Positions 20,854 to 32,524 are shown, numbered from the stretch's first letter. The stretch is DNA of 64,000 nucleotides from Acanthosoma haemorrhoidale (GCA_930367205.1 OV884011.1:41863754-41927753); one strand, 5' to 3'. Notes: a model not told the origin generated them from the letters alone. Made by a program: numbers and translations.

Positions 20854-20926
20854 GCCCGGATAGCTCAGTCGGTAGAGCATCAGACTTTTAATCTGAGGGT
20901 CCAGGGTTCAAGTCCCTGTTCGGGCG
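20854..20926 (+). tRNA. tRNA-Lys(TTT), displaced by the Polinton-like insertion
   Basis: Consensus gene with T6 terminator. Its native 5' flank beyond 11 bp has been replaced by the element's inverted repeat. Confidence 0.96.
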
Positions 20927-21098
20927 ATTATTTTTTGTTGTAGTATAGAAAATAATTTACCAGAATAATAAATTAATTAGAATATTTAATTTAATTATTA
21001 TGCTTCTTTATTATTTATTGGTATCATTTAGCACTATTTTTCAAATTACTATTTCTACAAAAAAATTTTTTAATATAAAAGATGTTCTTACAGTTAGT

Positions 21099-21822
21099 GT
21101 TTAGGGGAAAATTTGGAAAATTGCTTGGCATAAATAATATGCTTATCTTGACAGGGTCTAAAAGGCAGAAGAAGAATTTCCGCTGGTTCAAATTCGCAAG
21201 GTTCGCTGGTGTCAGTGATAGCTTGGGCGAGACCACGGCTTGGACATGGTGTCCTCATCAAAAAATTGTTTAATCTCTATGTCTTGATCTCTATCTTGAT
21301 CCGCGTTTAAAACTATAATCGACATCCTTTGCTCATCACAGCATCTACTTATTCCTCGTATTTACATACGTTTTTTAGTTATATATAATTTATATTTTTT
21401 ATGGAAGTATCTGCATATGAATCTACTTATCATCACACCGCTTTTCGCCCATATTATAATGTTTAGGGGAAAATTTGGAAAATTGCTTGGCATAAATAAT
21501 ATGCTTATCGTGACAGGTTCTAAAAGGCAGAAGAAGAATTTCCGCTGGTTCAAATTCGCAAGGTTCGCTGGTGTCAGTGATAGCTTGGGCGAGACCACGG
21601 CTTGGACATGGTGTCCTCATCAAAAAATTGTTTAATCTCTATGTCTTGATCTCACTCTTGATCCGCGTTTAAAACTATAATCGACATCCTTTGCTCATCA
21701 CAGCATCTACTTATTCCTCGTATTTACATACGTTTTTTAGTTATATATAATTTATATTTTTTAGTCAAGTATCTGCATATGAATCTACTTATCATCACAC
21801 CGCTTTTCGCCCATATTATAAT
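21099..21822 (+). repeat. 362-bp tandem duplication inside one spacer
   Basis: 21099-21460 is repeated at 21461-21822, joining ATTATAAT to GTTTAGGGG. This stretches the tRNA-to-tRNA distance here to 1,214 bp instead of 852. Confidence 0.92.
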
Positions 21823-22067
21823 GCGAATATTCGGTAACTGCAAAAATTCTGTCCTATTCCAACCGTAACCTCTAGGAATTGTTTTACTTTCTTTATTCCT
21901 AATATCCTCACACAGTAATAATATTTGTTGCTGTTAACATTTTTAACAAGTTATTTTTATTACAAATACTCAACATATATTTTACCATACGTTATAAAAC
22001 CTTGTTCTTGGAGAGCGAATACATCTCAAAGAGTAGTAGTAGTAATCGTGAAGGTTATTAACTAATA

Positions 22068-22141
22068 GCCCGGATAGCTCAGTCGGTAGAGCATCAGACT
22101 TTTAATCTGAGGGTCCAGGGTTCAAGTACCCTGTTCGGGCG
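22068..22141 (+). pseudogene. tRNA-Lys(TTT) with one-base insertion in T arm
   Basis: 74 nt. An extra A (TTCAAGTACCCTG) after the T loop offsets the T stem and is expected to impair folding. The B box core GGTTCAAGT is intact, so it may still be transcribed. Confidence 0.8.
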
Positions 22142-22921
22142 ATTATTTTTTGTTGTAGTATAGGAAATAGTCTAACAGAATAATAAATTAATTAGAATAT
22201 TTAATTTAATTATTAATGTTCTTTATTATTAATTGGTACCATTTAGCACTATTTTTAAAATTACTATTTCTAAAAAAAACTTATTTATTATTAAATATGT
22301 TCTTACAGTTGGTATTTAGGGGAAAAATTTGGAAAATTGCGTGGCATAAATAATATGCTTATCGTGACAGGGTCTAAAAGGCAGAAGAAGAATTCCCGCT
22401 GGTTCAAATTCGCAAGGTTCGCTGGTGTCAGTGATAGCTTGGGCGAGACCACGGCTTGGACATGGTGTCCTCATCAAAAAATTGTTTAATCTCTATGTCT
22501 TGATCTCACTCTTGATCCGCGTTTAAAACTATAATCGACATCCTTTGCTCATCACAGCATCTACTTATTCCTCGTTTTTACACACGTTTTTTAGTTATAT
22601 ATAATTTATATTTTTTATGCAAGTATCTGCATATGAATCTACTTATCAACACACCGCTTTTCGCCCATATTATAATGTGAATAATCGGTAACTGCAAAAA
22701 TTCAGTCCTATTCAAACTGTAACCTCTAGGAATTGTTTTACTTTCGTTATTCCTAATATCCTCACACATTAATAATATTTGTTGCTGTTAACATTTTTAA
22801 CAAGTTATTTTTATTACAAATACTCATCATATATTTTACCATACGTTATAAAACCTTGTTCTTGGAGAGCGAATACATCTCAAAGAGTAGTAGTAGTAAT
22901 CGTGAAGGTCATTAACTAATA

Positions 22922-22993
22922 GCCCGGATAGCTCAGTCGGTAGAGCATCAGACTTTTAATCTGAGGGTCCAGGGTTAAGTCCCTGTTCGGGCG
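22922..22993 (+). pseudogene. tRNA-Lys(TTT) with T-loop deletion
   Basis: 72 nt. The T loop reads TTAAGT instead of TTCAAGT, removing the invariant C56 position and damaging the B box. Confidence 0.85.
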
Positions 22994-23773
22994 ATTATTT
23001 TTTGTTGTAGTATAGGAAATAGTCTAACAGAATAATAAATTAATTAGAATATTTAATTTAATTATTAATGTTCTTTATTATTAATTGGTACCATTTAGCA
23101 CTATTTTTAAAATTACTATTTCTAAAAAAAACTTATTTATTATTAAATATGTTCTTACAGTTGGTATTTAGGGGAAAAATTTGGAAAATTGCGTGGCATA
23201 AATAATATGCTTATCGTGACAGGGTCTAAAAGGTAGAAGAAGAATTCCCGCTGGTTCAAATTCGCAAGGTTCGCTGGTGTCAGTGATAGCTTGGGCGAGA
23301 CCACGGCTTGGACATGGTGTCCTCATCAAAAAATTGTTTAATCTCTATGTCTTGATCTCACTCTTGATCCGCGTTTAAAACTATAATCGACATCCTTTGC
23401 TCATCACAGCATCTACTTATTCCTCGTTTTTACACACGTTTTTTAGTTATATATAATTTATATTTTTTATGCAAGTATCTGCATATGAATCTACTTATCA
23501 ACACACCGCTTTTCGCCCATATTATAATGTGAATAATCGGTAACTGCAAAAATTCAGTCCTATTCAAACCGTAACCTCTAGGAATTGTTTTACTTTCGTT
23601 ATTCCTAATATCCTCACACATTAATAATATTTGTTGCTGTTAACATTTTTAACAAGTTATTTTTATTACAAATACTCATCATATATTTTACCATACGTTA
23701 TAAAACCTTGTTCTTGGAGAGCGAATACATCTCAAAGAGTAGTAGTAGTAATCGTGAAGGTCATTAACTAATA

Positions 23774-23845
23774 GCCCGGATAGCTCAGTCGGTAGAGCAT
23801 CAGACTTTTAATCTGAGGGTCCAGGGTTAAGTCCCTGTTCGGGCG
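23774..23845 (+). pseudogene. tRNA-Lys(TTT) with T-loop deletion
   Basis: Same one-base T-loop deletion as the 22922 copy. It is followed by a type B spacer. Confidence 0.85.
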
Positions 23846-24624
23846 ATTATTTTTTGTTGTAGTATAGGAAATAGTCTAACAGAATAATAAATTAATTAGA
23901 ATATTTAATTTAATTATTAATGTTCTTTATTATTAATTGGTATCATTTAGCACTATTTTTAAAATTACTATTTCTAACAAGAACTTATTTAATATAAAAT
24001 ATGTTCTTACAGTTAGTGTTTAGGGGAAAATTTGGAAAATTGCTTGGCATAAATAATATGCTTATCGTGACAGGTTCTAAAAGGCAGAAAAAGAATTCCC
24101 GCTGCTTAAAATTCGCAAGGTTCGCTGGTGTCAGTGATAGCTTGGGCGAGACCACGGCTTGGACATGGTGTCCTCATCAAAAAATTGTTTAATCTCTATG
24201 TCTTGATCTCACTCTTGATCCGCGTTTAAAACTATAATCGACATCCTTTGCTCATCACAGCATCTACTTATTCCTCGTATTTACATACGTTTTTTAGTTA
24301 TATATAATTTATATTTTTTATGCAAGTATCTGCATATGAATCTACTTATCATCACACCGCTTTTCGCCCATATTATAATGCGAATATTCGGTAACTGCAA
24401 AAATTCTGTCCTATTCCAACCGTAACCTCTAGGAATTGTTTTACTTTCTTTATTCCTAATATCCTCACACAGTAATAATATTTGTTGCTGTTAACATTTT
24501 TAACAAGTTATTTTTATTACAAATACTCAACATATATTTTACCATACGTTATAAAACCTTGTTCTTGGAGAGCGAATACATCTCAAAGAGTAGTAGTAGT
24601 AATCGTGAAGGTTATTAACTAATA

Positions 24625-24697
24625 GCCCGGATAGCTCAGTCGGTAGAGCATCAGACTTTTAATCTGAGGGTCCAGGGTTCAAGTCCCTGTTCGGGCG
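24625..24697 (+). tRNA. tRNA-Lys(TTT)
   Basis: Consensus 73-nt gene flanked on both sides by copies with T-loop deletions. Confidence 0.96.
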
Positions 24698-25477
24698 ATT
24701 ATTTTTTGTTGTAGTATAGGAAATAGTCTAACAGAATAATAAATTAATTAGAATATTTAATTTAATTATTAATGTTCTTTATTATTAATTGGTACCATTT
24801 AGCACTATTTTTAAAATTACTATTTCTAAAAAAAACTTATTTATTATTAAATATGTTCTTACAGTTGGTATTTAGGGGAAAAATTTGGAAAATTGCGTGG
24901 CATAAATAATATGCTTATCGTGACAGGGTCTAAAAGGCAGAAGAAGAATTCCCGCTGGTTCAAATTCGCAAGGTTCGCTGGTGTCAGTGATAGCTTGGGC
25001 GAGACCACGGCTTGGACATGGTGTCCTCATCAAAAAATTGTTTAATCTCTATGTCTTGATCTCACTCTTGATCCGCGTTTAAAACTATAATCGACATCCT
25101 TTGCTCATCACAGCATCTACTTATTCCTCGTTTTTACACACGTTTTTTAGTTATATATAATTTATATTTTTTATGCAAGTATCTGCATATGAATCTACTT
25201 ATCAACACACCGCTTTTCGCCCATATTATAATGTGAATAATCGGTAACTGCAAAAATTCAGTCCTATTCAAACCGTAACCTCTAGGAATTGTTTTACTTT
25301 CGTTATTCCTAATATCCTCACACATTAATAATATTTGTTGCTGTTAACATTTTTAACAAGTTATTTTTATTACAAATACTCATCATATATTTTACCATAC
25401 GTTATAAAACCTTGTTCTTGGAGAGCGAATACATCTCAAAGAGTAGTAGTAGTAATCGTGAAGGTCATTAACTAATA

Positions 25478-25549
25478 GCCCGGATAGCTCAGTCGGTAGA
25501 GCATCAGACTTTTAATCTGAGGGTCCAGGGTTAAGTCCCTGTTCGGGCG
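25478..25549 (+). pseudogene. tRNA-Lys(TTT) with T-loop deletion
   Basis: 72 nt, TTAAGT T loop. Confidence 0.85.
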
Positions 25550-26328
25550 ATTATTTTTTGTTGTAGTATAGGAAATAGTCTAACAGAATAATAAATTAAT
25601 TAGAATATTTAATTTAATTATTAATGTTCTTTATTATTAATTGGTATCATTTAGCACTATTTTTAAAATTACTATTTCTAACAAGAACTTATTTAATATA
25701 AAATATGTTCTTACAGTTAGTGTTTAGGGGAAAATTTGGAAAATTGCTTGGCATAAATAATATGCTTATCGTGACAGGTTCTAAAAGGCAGAAAAAGAAT
25801 TCCCGCTGCTTAAAATTCGCAAGGTTCGCTGGTGTCAGTGATAGCTTGGGCGAGACCACGGCTTGGACATGGTGTCCTCATCAAAAAATTGTTTAATCTC
25901 TATGTCTTGATCTCACTCTTGATCCGCGTTTAAAACTATAATCGACATCCTTTGCTCATCACAGCATCTACTTATTCCTCGTATTTACATACGTTTTTTA
26001 GTTATATATAATTTATATTTTTTATGCAAGTATCTGCATATGAATCTACTTATCATCACACCGCTTTTCGCCCATATTATAATGCGAATATTCGGTAACT
26101 GCAAAAATTCTGTCCTATTCCAACCGTAACCTCTAGGAATTGTTTTACTTTCTTTATTCCTAATATCCTCACACAGTAATAATATTTGTTGCTGTTAACA
26201 TTTTTAACAAGTTATTTTTATTACAAATACTCAACATATATTTTACCATACGTTATAAAACCTTGTTCTTGGAGAGCGAATACATCTCAAAGAGTAGTAG
26301 TAGTAATCGTGAAGGTCATTAACTAATA

Positions 26329-26400
26329 GCCCGGATAGCTCAGTCGGTAGAGCATCAGACTTTTAATCTGAGGGTCCAGGGTTAAGTCCCTGTTCGGGCG
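26329..26400 (+). pseudogene. tRNA-Lys(TTT) with T-loop deletion
   Basis: 72 nt, TTAAGT T loop. It is the last near-complete tRNA of the array. Confidence 0.85.
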
Positions 26401-27042
26401 ATTATTTTTTGTTGTAGTATAGGAAATAGTCTAACAGAATAATAAATTAATTAGAATATTTAATTTAATTATTAATGTTCTTTATTATTAATTGGTATCA
26501 TTTAGCACTATTTTTAAAATTACTATTTCTAACAAGAACTTATTTAATATAAAATATGTTCTTACAGTTAGTGTTTAGGGGAAAATTTGGAAAATTGCTT
26601 GGCATAAATAATATGCTTACCGTGACAGGGTCTAAAAGGCAGAAAAAGAATTCCCGCTGCTTAAAATTCGCAAGGTTCGCTGGTGTCAGTGATAGCTTGG
26701 GCGAGACCACGGCTTGGACATGGTGTCCTCATCAAAAAATTGTTTAATCTCTATGTCTTGATCTCACTCTTGATCCACGTTTAAAACTATAATCGACATC
26801 CTTTGCTCATCACTGCATCTACTTATTCCTCATTTTTACATAAGTTTTTAGTTATATATAATTTATATTTTTTATGCAAGTATCTGCATATGAATCTACT
26901 TATCATCACACCGCTTTTCGCCCATATTATAATGCGAATATTCGGTAACTGCAAAAATTCTGTCCTATTCCAACCGTAACCTCTAGGAATTGTTTTACTT
27001 TCTTTATTCCTAATATCCTATCACAGTAATAATATATATTGC

Positions 27043-27678
27043 TTTAGACTCCGAGGAGGATTATAAGGATCAGTGGTGCAGTGTAATGACTGTGCTATGG
27101 ATTAGGGTGGTCGGGTAGATTACTACCGAATTTCATGAAGTTGGATGGGATAAATCTTAGAATGTAGGGTTATAGGGTATTTTAAGATCACTATGAAGGG
27201 GTTTGTTATTGACGTAATAACGGGCATTTACTATTGTTCTCAGGAGTTTTGATTGAAAGGATTGGATACGGTTGATGTTCGACTTTTTTGCTGTCCCCCA
27301 TAGCTCTATTCCGTATGCCCAGATTGGGTTAAGTATAACTGTGCAGATTAGTGGTTTATTTTCTATTGAGCGATGGGATGTCCTTTGAAATAGCCTGTAC
27401 ATTTGTCCGAACAGTCTATTTAGTTCTTATCTTCTTAGCCTCGTGTGAAGGCTCCATGTCAGCTTTTTGTCGACGTGGAAGCCTAAATACCGTACTATCT
27501 CGGATACAGGAAGTGAAATGGAGTTTAGAAAAAGCTAGTGGACAGGACTTGCGGTGGAGGATCAAGGTAATGTGGGAACATTTGCTTCATTGACTTTGAT
27601 TCGCAATTTGTTGCACCAATACAGGATCTCATCAAGGTGTTTTTGAAGGTTATGGAATGCTGTATCGGGGTCGTATAT
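27043..27678 (-). pseudogene. Jockey-type LINE reverse transcriptase fragment
   Basis: Minus-strand frames read, in order, FHNLQKHLDEILYWCNKLR (about 27590-27650), VRYLGFHVDKKLTWSLHTRL (about 27420-27500) and then NPIWAYGIELWGTA with FQSKLLRTIVNARYYVNN (27157-27402). This is the C-terminal half of a jockey-clade RT ORF2. Frames change between segments and the 3' end after 27157 is full of stops. The fragment replaces about 25 bp of the last array unit. It is a dead 5'-truncated copy. Confidence 0.82.
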
Positions 27679-27801
27679 GTTTATTACAAAAAATAATCTT
27701 AAGTTTTACTTTATGTTACCAAACTGTTTTTTTGGTGTGCGAACACACCTGAAAGTGTAGTAGTAATAATCGTTAAGGTCAGTCAACCTTAAGCCCGGGT
27801 A
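27679..27801 (+). repeat. Decayed right edge of tRNA array
   Basis: Degenerate match to the end of the spacer (GTAGTAGTAATAATCG, GTTAAGGTCA) and then the first 8-9 nt of a tRNA (GCCCGGGTA, 27793-27801), after which homology stops. Confidence 0.8.
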
Positions 27802-28224
27802 AATATTAACGTTTCCTAACTAGAAATAGTAACTTCTCTACGAAGTACCTGCAAAAAATATATCAAAACTTTTAGTAACATGGGAATGCATAGGAAGAAC
27901 CTGACATCCTTTTCTTTTTATATGACTTAAGTGACTTCCTATTCAAGTGCGAAGCATGAAGTCTGGTTGGTCTAGGCTTCGCTAGGCTTGTATAAATCTA
28001 TAATTCGTCTGATACTAACGTACAGTACCCTTAAAGCAACTTCACTCGTAGAACTGACATAAAAAATTAACTTTTATAAACTATATAGATGAGATTATTA
28101 ATAATTTTCCGTACTACACAAGAATCAATAAGATGCATGAAGAATTAAATTTATTATCCATACAGCAGTTTATAATCTCGCAAACTGAAACTTTTTCTTG
28201 ACAACGGTATTTATTTCATAATTC
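27802..28224. other. Unassigned intergenic sequence
   Basis: AT-rich. I see no gene, tRNA or clear mobile-element homology here. Confidence 0.6.
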
Positions 28225-28234
28225 CTTTGATTCA

Positions 28235-28754
28235 GTGACCCCATCTACCGTTGGTAGACTCTCACTACCTTCCTGACTCCATCCCGCCTTTCTAGGCATT
28301 CCACACCCCATATCCTTCTCATACATCCTTCAAATAGGGGTCTCCCCTTAGTGAAAGGCACTTTCCAGCCAAAAATAATTTTCCTTATTTTTCCCACATT
28401 CCTATTTTTATAAGTTTGAGAGCTTAGAAAAAAAAAAAAAAAAAAAAAGACCCCATCTACCTGTGTAAGCAGAGTTGACCTTCCGGCCGAGAGGCTAACT
28501 CATTTCAGGCCCCTGCCGGGGCGGGCGCCAGGCCGACTACACACCACTTCCTAGGTGCCCCTAGGCTCAATCCTTGGTAGACTCTCACTACCTTCCTGAT
28601 TCCATCCGCCTTTTTAGGCATTCCACACCCTATATCCTTCGGTCAAATGGGGGACTCCCCTTAGTGAAAGGCACTCATCAGCCCTAAATAATTTTTCCCA
28701 CATCCTATTTTTTGTGAGTTTGAGAGCTAAGGGAAAAAAAAAAAAAAAAAAAAA
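28235..28754 (+). mobile_element. Two LINE 3' tails in tandem, each with poly(A)
   Basis: Two related segments (28235-28448 and 28449-28754) both contain GGTAGACTCTCACTACCTTCC, ATTCCACACCC(T)ATATCC and AGTGAAAGGCACT, and end in GAGAGCT(T)A(A) followed by about 18-20 A. The pair is flanked by CTTTGATTCA at 28225-28234 and 28755-28764. The minus-strand LINE at 54350-55429 ends with the same GAGAGCTAAG-polyA signature, so these are non-coding 3' ends of that family. Confidence 0.75.
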
Positions 28755-28764
28755 CTTTGATTCA

Positions 28765-29257
28765 AGATTTTATCAAGAGGAGGATTTTTCATTCAAAAAG
28801 GAGGATTCAAATTTTTTGACTCACTCCGACACAGCCACAACCCACTATTCTCCGACCTTCAACCACCACCAATGCCCGTCAGATGGAAGCACTGCTGGAC
28901 TGCCGAAGCCTGGAGACAAATGGACGTGATCGAACCCTAGCTCCCTGACGGAGACTGAAGATCTACACCCAGCCGAGAGATCGAGGCCGATCTCCCGGCC
29001 GACTCAACCGAAGCTACAACAAGACCCCATCTACCTGTTTAAGCAGGGTCGACCTTCCGGCCGAGAGGCCGACTTATTTCAGGCCCCTGCCGGGGTGGGC
29101 TAGGCTTGACCTGGCCGACTACAAACCATTGCCTAGGTACCCCTAGGCTCCACCCTCGGTAGACTCTCACTACCTTTCGATTCCACCCGCCTCCTTTAGG
29201 CATTCCACATCCTATATCCTTCTCATCTATCTATCTATATCAAAAAAAACAAAAAAA
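28765..29257 (+). mobile_element. Internally deleted LINE or SINE-like copy of the same family
   Basis: A GC-rich leader (28765-29025, rich in CCGAC/CGGCCGA) joins the shared 3' segment (CCCCATCTACC ... GGTAGACTCTCACTACC ... CATATCCTTCTC) and ends in an A-rich tail. CTTTGATT flanks it again at 28755-28762 and 29258-29265. The leader may be the family's 5' UTR, so the copy would be a deletion derivative mobilised in trans; this is inference. Confidence 0.6.
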
Positions 29258-29265
29258 CTTTGATT

Positions 29266-30152
29266 AAATCTAATTACTCAAAACGAAGATTCAAACATCC
29301 ATAAGAAACAAACCATACTCTTTTACAATAGTCCAATAATTCAAACTTCATTAGTTTTCTTAATCAGTTAAATTGTCTTTAGGTTTCTCATTATTTATTT
29401 AATTTGATGGGTTTTGTCAAATTTTCCCAACACTCAAAGTTTCTATTAAATCTTCTAAGAATGTGGCATTGAAAGGTGTATTGATTGTAAGTCACCATAT
29501 AATTGTATTTAAACTATTTATAAAAAATTAACAAAGTTTTAAACTTCCATAAAAATAGACCGTTTGTGCTAGAAATATGAAAATTGGCATGAAAGGTACA
29601 TTTCGTATCTAAATTGTTTGAAAAATAAAAAATGAATGGCTATTTATTGATTAATTATTTTATTACAGCTGTTCGCTAATAAATCGTATCATAGGAAGGC
29701 CTGCCTAGTGGCCATATGAATGTTGTTAATGGTACTTATTCAGTTATTATACACAATACAAATAATATATACGTTTAACATTTGCAACTAAACCGTTTTC
29801 ACCGGACTGTCTGTTTTGCTTAAAACGATGCATTAGAGGGTTTCTTATCGAATTTTCAATAGATTAAGGCAAATAAAATTAAATTTGAAAACAATATTTG
29901 TTAGTTTAATAGTGAAAAATACCTCGTCTAATAGCAATAATTATAATTAAAAACCCGACTATTAAGAATGAGATGAAAGCAGAGATCTTGTATTAAAAAA
30001 CTAGGTTAAAAGGTATTGTGAAGCTCATGGAGATTGCCAGACGACAAAATTAATTATTTCTATGAATATTAGCCGTTAAATAATTTACAATATCATATTT
30101 CTGCTATACTACTTTATGTGTATTATAGTAAAAAACCGGTTACCTTCTTATA
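29266..30152. other. Unassigned AT-rich intergenic sequence
   Basis: No convincing coding or repeat signal seen up to the solitary tRNA gene. Confidence 0.6.
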
Positions 30153-30225
30153 GCCTGGATAGCTCAGTCGGTAGAGCATCAGACTTTTAATCTGAGGGTC
30201 TAGGGTTCAAGTCCCTATTCGGGCG
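30153..30225 (+). tRNA. Solitary tRNA-Lys(TTT)
   Basis: 73 nt, with the same D arm and anticodon arm as the array genes. Three differences were found. Position 4 is T, making a T-G pair in the acceptor stem. The outer T-stem pair is changed on both sides from C-G to T-A (TAGGG ... CCCTA), a compensatory change showing selection on the fold. The flanks are unrelated to the array spacer. A T5 terminator lies near 30232. Confidence 0.95.
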
Positions 30226-31343
30226 AAATATTTTTATTAATAATATTTAAAAAAAATTGCAAGTAAAATATAAACCGTCACATGTTTTCTACTTATATAA
30301 AAATAGATTGATTAAACTTAATTACATTTATATTTACAATGAATGAGCAGACCAACTTGTGTGATGGACAAGTATTATTTTTTGTTTGTTAAGATTTCTA
30401 GTCGCACCAGCTGCGTTGGTTATTCGCAACGACCCTTGTATTTATAAATTGTTGATGATTTTGATCGATTATAGATTGTGTAAGCACATCCACACAAAAA
30501 AACAACATTTGTCTATAATCTTGAGTGTGGAGATTATATTGGAGATTTCAACGTCCCAATTAAAAATATGCCATTTGTGTTTTATTTTTTACTAGCTGTA
30601 ATCACAAAAAAACATTTTTATCGTGTTCGCAACTTTAACTTCAGCAGTGTTTTTATTATAGAGACAGAATAACTTAATAATGGTATGATGCTAAAAATAA
30701 AAGCAATCTTGTGAAAATAATGACGGATCATTAATTAATTACTTAGAAATGAAAAAAAAGTAATAATTTCTTGTCATACTGGTTATGTTATTAGGTTTAT
30801 AGTAAGATAATTCACAGAAATACTTTCTGGTTGGGAAATGGTTGCGGGCTAGCGCTACCTATGGTCATACAGCGCAACTAATTACTGACTGATGTCTCCA
30901 ACTATTCAATAATATTTGTCCTAAAACGCAGTCTGGTTATTTTTCTTGACTAAATGCACTGTAATATTTCTTATTTCAATTTTTTGCTAAATTTAGGAGT
31001 ATAAACAACAACTTGTTAAGGGATTTAATTTGTTAACCATTTAAGGAACACTAAACATAGAATATCAACTTATACTAAACTTTTAGAAGCTGATTTTATT
31101 TTATTTAATAACTATTAATAGAAATGATAGGATTAAAAATGGAAACTCGGGGTAAGCAAACACTCAGGAAAAGATCTGTTAGATTAAGAAACAGTTTTAG
31201 TCAACAAATAAAAAAAGTACTCTTTCAGGTTAAATTTTCAAATGAGAATTTTATATTTATATAAGTTTTTTTTTTTATTAGTCATATTGGTTCTTATCCA
31301 CTATAGGACCTTCTTATGGCATGGGCCTTTCTGATATGATATA
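30226..31343. other. Unassigned AT-rich intergenic sequence
   Basis: Only short random frames. No recognised element was found. Confidence 0.6.
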
Positions 31344-31460
31344 CACAGGTGGTCTGAAAAGTTTCCGACCTCAACATGAAGATGAAAATAAATAAAAGCT
31401 AGTGAAATAAAAGCCAAAATAAAAGCTTTGTTAGGTTGGAAACTTTTCAGACCACCCTCG
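31344..31460. mobile_element. Mariner/Tc1-type MITE, copy 1
   Basis: 117 bp with imperfect terminal inverted repeats (CACAGGTGGTCTGAAAAG outside, CTTTTCAGACCACCCTCG at the other end), flanked by TA on both sides. It lacks coding capacity. Compared with copy 2 it carries an extra 27 bp of AAATAAAAG-rich internal sequence. Confidence 0.85.
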
Positions 31461-31462
31461 TA

Positions 31463-32524
31463 AGTAATTCGTATCTAAATAGTCCATGAATAGTTCTATC
31501 AAGTGGGTAGAAAGGGAGTTACACATTAAAGATTATTATTGAATATTTCATATTATTTGATATGTTTCATATTTAATATTTAATGATAGTGTACGTTTAA
31601 AAAACAAGACTATCAATATTATGTTTATTGTCATTTTATATATCTCATTGTATTTTATACATCTATGAATTTTATCAACTCCATCTGTAAGAAGAGAAAT
31701 TGTCAAATATAAATAAAGGATTATTATTATTATTATATGATAGTCGTATCCATCCTCTAGGGATTGATGGGCATGCTATTTTGTTGGCTGCTTAGTGCGT
31801 TAGTGCGGCCATATTTATTTTTTTGAATTTTTGAAAAGCTTTTTTGTCAATGAAATTTATTTTAAACTTGTAATTGAATTAAAATGAAATGGTGACTCAG
31901 TTTAAATAAAGATTCATAGTCTTTTACCACACATATTTAAGGTTGCAACAATGTCCTTAGTTGGAGTTTGATGACGTTATGAATTTATCTTTTGATTAAC
32001 ATCTGCATCTAGCACAAATGGTAATGCTGTGTGTATTTATTACTTTTATAATATAACATAATATGTATGATACTGTATATTATCTGTCAATTGTCGTTTA
32101 AATATGAAAGCTACTCTGAATAAAACAATAAAATATTAATAATTGATAACTTTAATTATTCTGTGTGGCAACTGATTCTGGTTGTAATGCATTATTGAAT
32201 TGATAATATAATAATAAAACAAATCAATGACTAGACTTATTAGACATAGTGGGCATGTTCTAACCAGTACTGTGATTTGAAGGGTGAACTATTCCATAGA
32301 GAGCAATTAACTTCTATTTATAAAAATGAAATAAATAAATTTTTCATCCAGAACATAATCTTCATACCCTGAAGCTGTTAGGCAAACCACTGCACCAAAT
32401 GAGAGCCCACTCTTATGCTTCGTTTCAAATAAAATCTCTTAAAACAGTTGTTTTTCTTGATAAATATAAATTACTACTTGAGCAACATGTATAACATGGA
32501 AGTAATAGTCACATAGTTTTCACA
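31463..32524. other. Unassigned AT-rich intergenic sequence
   Basis: A TTATTATTATTA microsatellite lies near 31721-31736. Otherwise nothing was recognised. Confidence 0.55.

Larger units (their letters stand above)
20843..27042 (+). repeat. tRNA-Lys array, right block
   Basis: tRNA loci start at 20854, 22068, 22922, 23774, 24625, 25478 and 26329. Two spacer types alternate. Type A has TTGGTATTTAGGGGAAAAATTT; type B has AGAAAAAGAATTCCCGCTGC. The order after 22068 is A, A, B, A, B, B'. Five of the seven tRNAs carry T-loop indels. The last unit is interrupted at about 27042 by a jockey fragment and resumes at about 27679. Confidence 0.95.

Noticed and set aside
1..27801. Regularly spaced repeats considered as a CRISPR array
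   Set aside because: Repeat units are 852 bp with homologous spacers and contain tRNA genes. This is a eukaryotic tandem array.
28714..28929. 71-codon frame starting in a poly-A tract
   Set aside because: It translates a LINE poly(A) tail and the following leader, with lysine runs from the A tract.
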